Source of the DNA: Spisula solida
Lineage: Eukaryota > Mollusca > Bivalvia > Venerida > Mactridae
NCBI GenBank assembly: GCA_947247005.1
Contig: OX365949.1
Span: 1,312,001 to 1,376,000 of the forward strand
DNA: 64,000 nucleotides
Direction: 5' to 3'
Each line of letters begins with the position of its first letter. The stretch's first letter is position 1. The notes below the pieces were generated by a model. It was given only the letters and a program-made list of their open reading frames with translations, had not been told where the DNA came from and ran no database searches. Positions 60,383-64,000 of this stretch are shown piece after piece. The position numbers and the translations under genes are program-made.

Positions 60383-60996
60383 TATATTTTTTTTTAAATC
60401 TGTACTGAAGGATTTTACATGGCCTAGTAGTAAGAAGATCGATCTAGATTAAAATTGAAATTAGTATAAAAGTCTGCATACAGTCTCCTAGGGTGGTGTC
60501 AGCAGATCTACCAATAGACAAGTGATGAATTTCTGTTGAAACTGACATTTTTCCAGCATTTTCAATTCCAAATGACATCTTCAATATGTATAATAAACAC
60601 ATTTTGATAACCAACAATATAAATTTCTCAATGTTCGTTGACTTTTTTTGGGGGGGGGGGGGGATGACAGAAAAAATAACGGTTGACGGCATAAAAAAGC
60701 GGGGGCGGGCGCGAATGATTATAATTTAGTATGGCGTGATGTGTTGTTATATATTCAACTAAATAATAGAGGGTTAATAGAGTATGTTAAATTATTATGA
60801 GCATTATTAACTCTAGTGCGATAAATTGTAATTCATAAATAACACCAAATTTACAATCTTCAAGCCCCTTTGACTATATTATCTCTTCCAGAGGACGCAT
60901 ATAATTTTTTTTTTGAGTTTGGGAAATTTTATTGTAATAGCTCATAAAAATAAATTCCAAACAAGCTCTAATCACAATGTATTTTGTTGCTTTCAG

Positions 60997-61168
60997 GTTG
61001 ACGGCCTATGTTCTGAAAATGTTTGCCCAACTCTATATTAATGACATAACTTATGTGGACTTTGGAATCCTGAGTGAAGCATTTTTATTTTTAAAAGGCA
61101 TATCCCGCCCTTCCTGTGATGATATGTACTTCTTGGAATTGGGAAAGCTGATCCATACGGAAATGCAG
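60997..61168 (+). CDS. TEP exon: thioester domain, LTAYVLKMFAQ
   Basis: Acceptor TTGCTTTCAG before 60997; donor GTATGT after 61168; 172 nt. The first G completes Trp (TGG), then 57 codons, ending phase 0. It reads LTAYVLKMFAQLYINDITYV, with SRPSCDDMYFLELGKLIHTE near the end. TWLTAFVLKxFxQA is the conserved helix that follows the GSYSAFG segment. It is the last coding exon in the window; the rest of the thioester domain, CUB and receptor-binding domain must lie to the right of 64000. Confidence 0.95.
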
Positions 61169-61835
61169 GTATGTATAGTGTAGGAATATCAACTAGATCC
61201 TAGACCTTTGTATGTATAGTGTAGGAATATCAACTAGATCCTTGACCTTTGTATGTATAGTGTAGGAATATCAACTAGATCCTTGACCTTTGTACGTATT
61301 GTGTAGGAATATCAACTAGATCCTAGACCTTTGTATGTATAGTGTAGGAATATCAACTAGATCCTAGACCTTTGTATGTATAGTGTAGGAATATCAACTA
61401 GATCCTTGACCTTTGTATGTATAGTGTAGTAATATCAACTAGATCCTTGACCTTTGTATGTATAGTGTAGTAATATCAACTAGATCCTTGACCTTTGTAT
61501 GTATAGTGTAGGAATATCAACTAGATCCTAGACCTTTGTATGTATAGTGTAGGAATATCAACTAGATCCTAGACCTTTGTATGTATAGTGTAGGAATATC
61601 AACTAGATCCTAGACCTTTGTATGTATACTGGTAGTGTAGAAATATCAACTAGATCCTAGACCTTTGTATGTATTGTGCGGGGATATCAACTTGATCCTT
61701 GACCTTTGTACCTATTGTGCGGGGATATCAACTTGATCCTTGACCTTTGTACCTATTGTGCGGGGATATCAACTTTATCCTTGACCTTTGTACGTATTGT
61801 GTGGGGATATCAACTTGTATCCACTTGATCCTTGA
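61169..61835. repeat. 41-bp minisatellite beginning at the 5' splice site
   Basis: About 16 copies of GTATGTATAGTGTAGGAATA plus TCAACTAGATCCTTGACCTT and a T. The first copy's GTATGT is the donor of the preceding exon, and the next GTATGT lies exactly 41 bp on. Later copies drift to GTACGT and GTACCT. Confidence 0.95.
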
Positions 61836-62015
61836 CCTTCTCTAAGCATGATTTAACAGTTATTGTCTTGTTTAACTCCAGTTCTATGTTTTCATATGTG
61901 CGAAATTTCATGCACAATTTGCTAGCAGAAATTGGTACATTCAACACAAGAACCTAGAAATATATTGATGCATAAAGGTTAGGGTCAGGTTCATATCTCC
62001 ACACAATACTTGGGT
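61836..62015. mobile_element. MITE-like dispersed repeat (copy 3), degenerate
   Basis: Shares TTTAACAGTTATTGTCTTGT, CACAATTTGCTAGCAGAAAT and ATATTGATGCATAAAGGTTA with 12266-12540. Positions 62016-62527 show nothing else recognised. Confidence 0.5.
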
Positions 62016-62527
62016 TGGCTCTGGATATTGCACAAAAAGTCACATGTTTCAATCTTTTCAATTGAATTAGAAAATCCACAATCAGTTTGTACATTGACCT
62101 CACGAATGAGCGTGTGTGTGTGATGATGAGAAAATCTGTTGACGTTACGCGTTTGTTATCACAAGTGTTGGAGATTATTGTTCTGTCATTTGTTATCAGA
62201 TGGAAGATCACAGTATTTACGGGATATAGAAATCTGTCACGGGTGTCTATTGATATAAACTTATATTAAACGATTTCCGGAAATATAATTAAATGAGCCT
62301 AATAATGTTTCGTGAACAAGTTTATTATAAGTTTGTGTCAATTGACAACGAGTGATGGATTCTTTTTGTCATATGACACAAATATCAAGAAAGATATATA
62401 TGTACATCTCTCTGTTGAAATATGGACTCCTTTATACAAAAGTCACCAAAAATAACTACATTTACGGCATATTACGACGTCATTTAAATGTTATACTACA
62501 TTAGTGTATAGAATAAGAATATAACAT

Positions 62528-63752
62528 ACTGTACAACCTCTCTAGAGCGATCCTCTGTAAAGCAACAACCTCTCTATAACATACAGTACAACCTTTCCAG
62601 AGCAGTCCTCTGTAGAGCAACAACCTCTCTATAACATACAGTACAACCTTTCCAGAGCGGTCCTCTGTAGAGCAACAACCTTTCTATAACATACAGTACA
62701 CGTACAACCTTTCCAGAGCAGTCCTCTGTAGAGCAACAACCTTTCTATAACATACAGTACAACCTTTCCAGAGCGGTCCTCTGTTGAGCAACAACCTCTC
62801 TATAACATACAGTACAACCTTTCCAGAGCGGTCCTCTGTAGAGCAACAACCTTTCTATAACATACAGTACACGTACAACCTTTCCAGAGCAGTCCTCTGT
62901 AGAGCAACAACCTTTCTATAACATACAGTAAGCCTTTCCAGAGCAGTCCTCTGTAGAGCAACAACCTTTCTATAACATACAGTACAACCTCTCCTGAGCA
63001 GTCCTCTGTAGAGCAACAACCTCTATAACATACAGTACAACCTTTCCAGAGCAGTCCTCTGTAGAGCAACAACCTCTCTATAACATACAGTACAACCTTT
63101 CCAGAGCAGTCCTCTGTAGAGCAACCACCTCTCTATAACATACAGTACAACCTCTCCAGAGCCTCCCTATGTAGAGCAACAACCTCTCTATAACATACAG
63201 TACAGCCTTTCCAGAGCAGTCCTCTGTAGAGCAACAACCTCTCTATAACATACAGTACAACCTTTCCAGAGCAGTCCTCTGTAGAGCAACAACCTCTCTA
63301 TAACATACAGTACAACCTTTCCAGAGCAGTCCTCTGTAGAGCAACAACCTCTATAACATACAGTACAACCTCTCCAGAGTGGCCCTCTGTAGAGCATCAA
63401 CCTCTATAACATACAGTACAACCTCTCCAGAGTGGCCCTCTGTAGAGCATCAACCTATATAACATACAGTACAACCTTTCCAGAGCAGTCCTCTGTAGAG
63501 CAACAACCTCTCTATAACATACAGTACAACCTCCCCAGAGCAGTCCTCTGTAGAGCAATAACCTCTATAACATACAGTACAACCTCTCCAGAGCCTCCCT
63601 CTGTAGAGCAACAACCTCTCTATAACATCTCCTTTAAAATTTCCGTAAGCCAATATTAACTATAAATTCAACATCTGTAGAGCAACAACCACTGTACAAC
63701 GGCAAATAGTGCAGCTCCCAAAAAGTGTTGCTCTACAGAGGTTGTACTGTAC
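62528..63752. repeat. ~55-bp minisatellite (array 2), reverse orientation to array 1
   Basis: About 21 units of ACAACCTCTCTATAACATAC, AGTACAACCTTTCCAGAGCA and GTCCTCTGTAGAGCA. It starts ATACTGTACAACCTCTCTAG and closes, after a gap, with the inverse TTGCTCTACAGAGGTTGTAC then TGTA, i.e. the whole block has inverted ends like a TIR element. Its unit is the reverse complement of the array at 56685-57745, with about 20% differences. Confidence 0.92.
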
Positions 63753-63862
63753 AATGTGGCAAGACTGATCCTGTACTGTATAAGTCGATATTGCCACATG
63801 ATAAAAGGTTAGCGATTTTTTTAAATTTCTACATTTGGCATGTGGAAGATTTAAGTGATGTT

Positions 63863-64000
63863 TTTAGCTCACCTGTCACAAAGTGACGTCTGTCCGTCAA
63901 CAATTGGTTTGTGTAGACACTAGAGGTCACAATTTTGACTTAATCTTCATGAAACTTAGTCACAAGGATCATCTCAACAAAATCTAGGCCAAGTTCGATA
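63863..64000. mobile_element. TTTAGCTCACCTG-family element (copy F), cut by window edge
   Basis: Starts TTTTTAGCTCACCTGTCACA with a shortened leader, then the unit GACACTAGAGGTCACAATTT and TGAAACTTAGTCACAAGGAT. It continues past 64000. Confidence 0.85.

Larger units (their letters stand above)
453..61168 (+). other. Thioester-containing protein (TEP) gene, internal part, 18 exons
   Basis: Gene-level entry. Exons in order match the alpha-2-macroglobulin/CD109/TEP fold: pre-bait macroglobulin segment, variable bait, RKDFREVWLW, VPDTITSW, NLPYSVVRDE, PSGCGEQN thioester and ELNYKHSDGSYSAFGE. All junction phases are compatible. The window holds neither start codon, signal peptide nor stop, so 5' and 3' exons lie outside. 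Known for the family: secreted or GPI-anchored proteins whose bait is cleaved by proteases, exposing a reactive thioester that bonds to the target; several act in invertebrate innate immunity. A scallop TEP (Chlamys farreri CfTEP) was reported, from memory, to have mutually exclusive exons in the central region. Whether this gene is closer to CD109, insect TEP or A2M cannot be decided from the part visible. Confidence 0.93.

Noticed and set aside
62800..63659. Short frames on both strands in the ~55-bp array
   Set aside because: Repeat by-products.
1..64000. CRISPR array interpretation of the regular repeats
   Set aside because: Units are head-to-tail without unique spacers, in an intron-bearing eukaryotic gene.

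Overview
This is animal nuclear DNA, most likely from a bivalve mollusc. The evidence is AT-rich sequence, GT-AG introns of 1-15 kb, dispersed elements that begin with a TTTAGCTCACCTG hairpin and carry AGGTCAC-type tandem cores (which I recall as common in bivalve genomes), TIR transposons and tRNA-like SINE heads. No species can be assigned from sequence alone.

One host gene fills the window on the + strand: the middle of a thioester-containing protein (TEP, alpha-2-macroglobulin/CD109/C3 superfamily). Eighteen exons (about 1.94 kb, 3% of the window) lie between 453 and 61168; the first and last exons of the gene are outside. In order they encode the macroglobulin region before the bait with a KRKKR furin-type site (453-638), a short strand (10764-10815), seven alternative bait-region cassettes (12659-12733, 13575-13640, 14161-14229, 14869-14949, 15660-15740, 31486-31566, 38905-38985), the end of the bait with the RKDFREVWLW landmark (46808-46937), MG6/MG7 (48325-52617), the start of CUB (54112-54256) and the thioester domain with PSGCGEQN (57764-57940, 59353-59464, 60997-61168). 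Junction phases agree throughout. All seven cassettes are phase 1-1, so any one, several or none joins the constitutive exons in frame. The protein is expected to be a secreted or membrane-anchored immune factor whose bait is cut by proteases; swapping cassettes would change which proteases trigger it.

The cassette cluster is the most interesting system here. Six of seven cassettes appear to end at a non-canonical GC 5' splice site (AG|GCAATA), aligned with the GT donor of the seventh. Cassettes 1-5 sit in tandemly duplicated units with shared intronic blocks. Two of those blocks have expanded after cassette 6 into large minisatellites (21-bp and 37-bp units).

The introns are packed with repeats: about a dozen minisatellites, a 7.9-kb TA-flanked Tc1/mariner-superfamily element with a broken intron-containing transposase (16976-24880), a 4.2-kb TIR element with a minisatellite core (25276-29517), a 2.3-kb TIR element (40400-42728), a hAT MITE with an 8-bp target duplication (51358-51847), a pogo/Tigger-like MITE (59550-60382), fold-back elements, and several copies of the hairpin/tandem-core families. 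Two related ~56-bp arrays in opposite orientation flank the thioester exons, and a 41-bp array begins exactly at the last exon's 5' splice site. No other host gene, rRNA, CRISPR or promoter was recognised.
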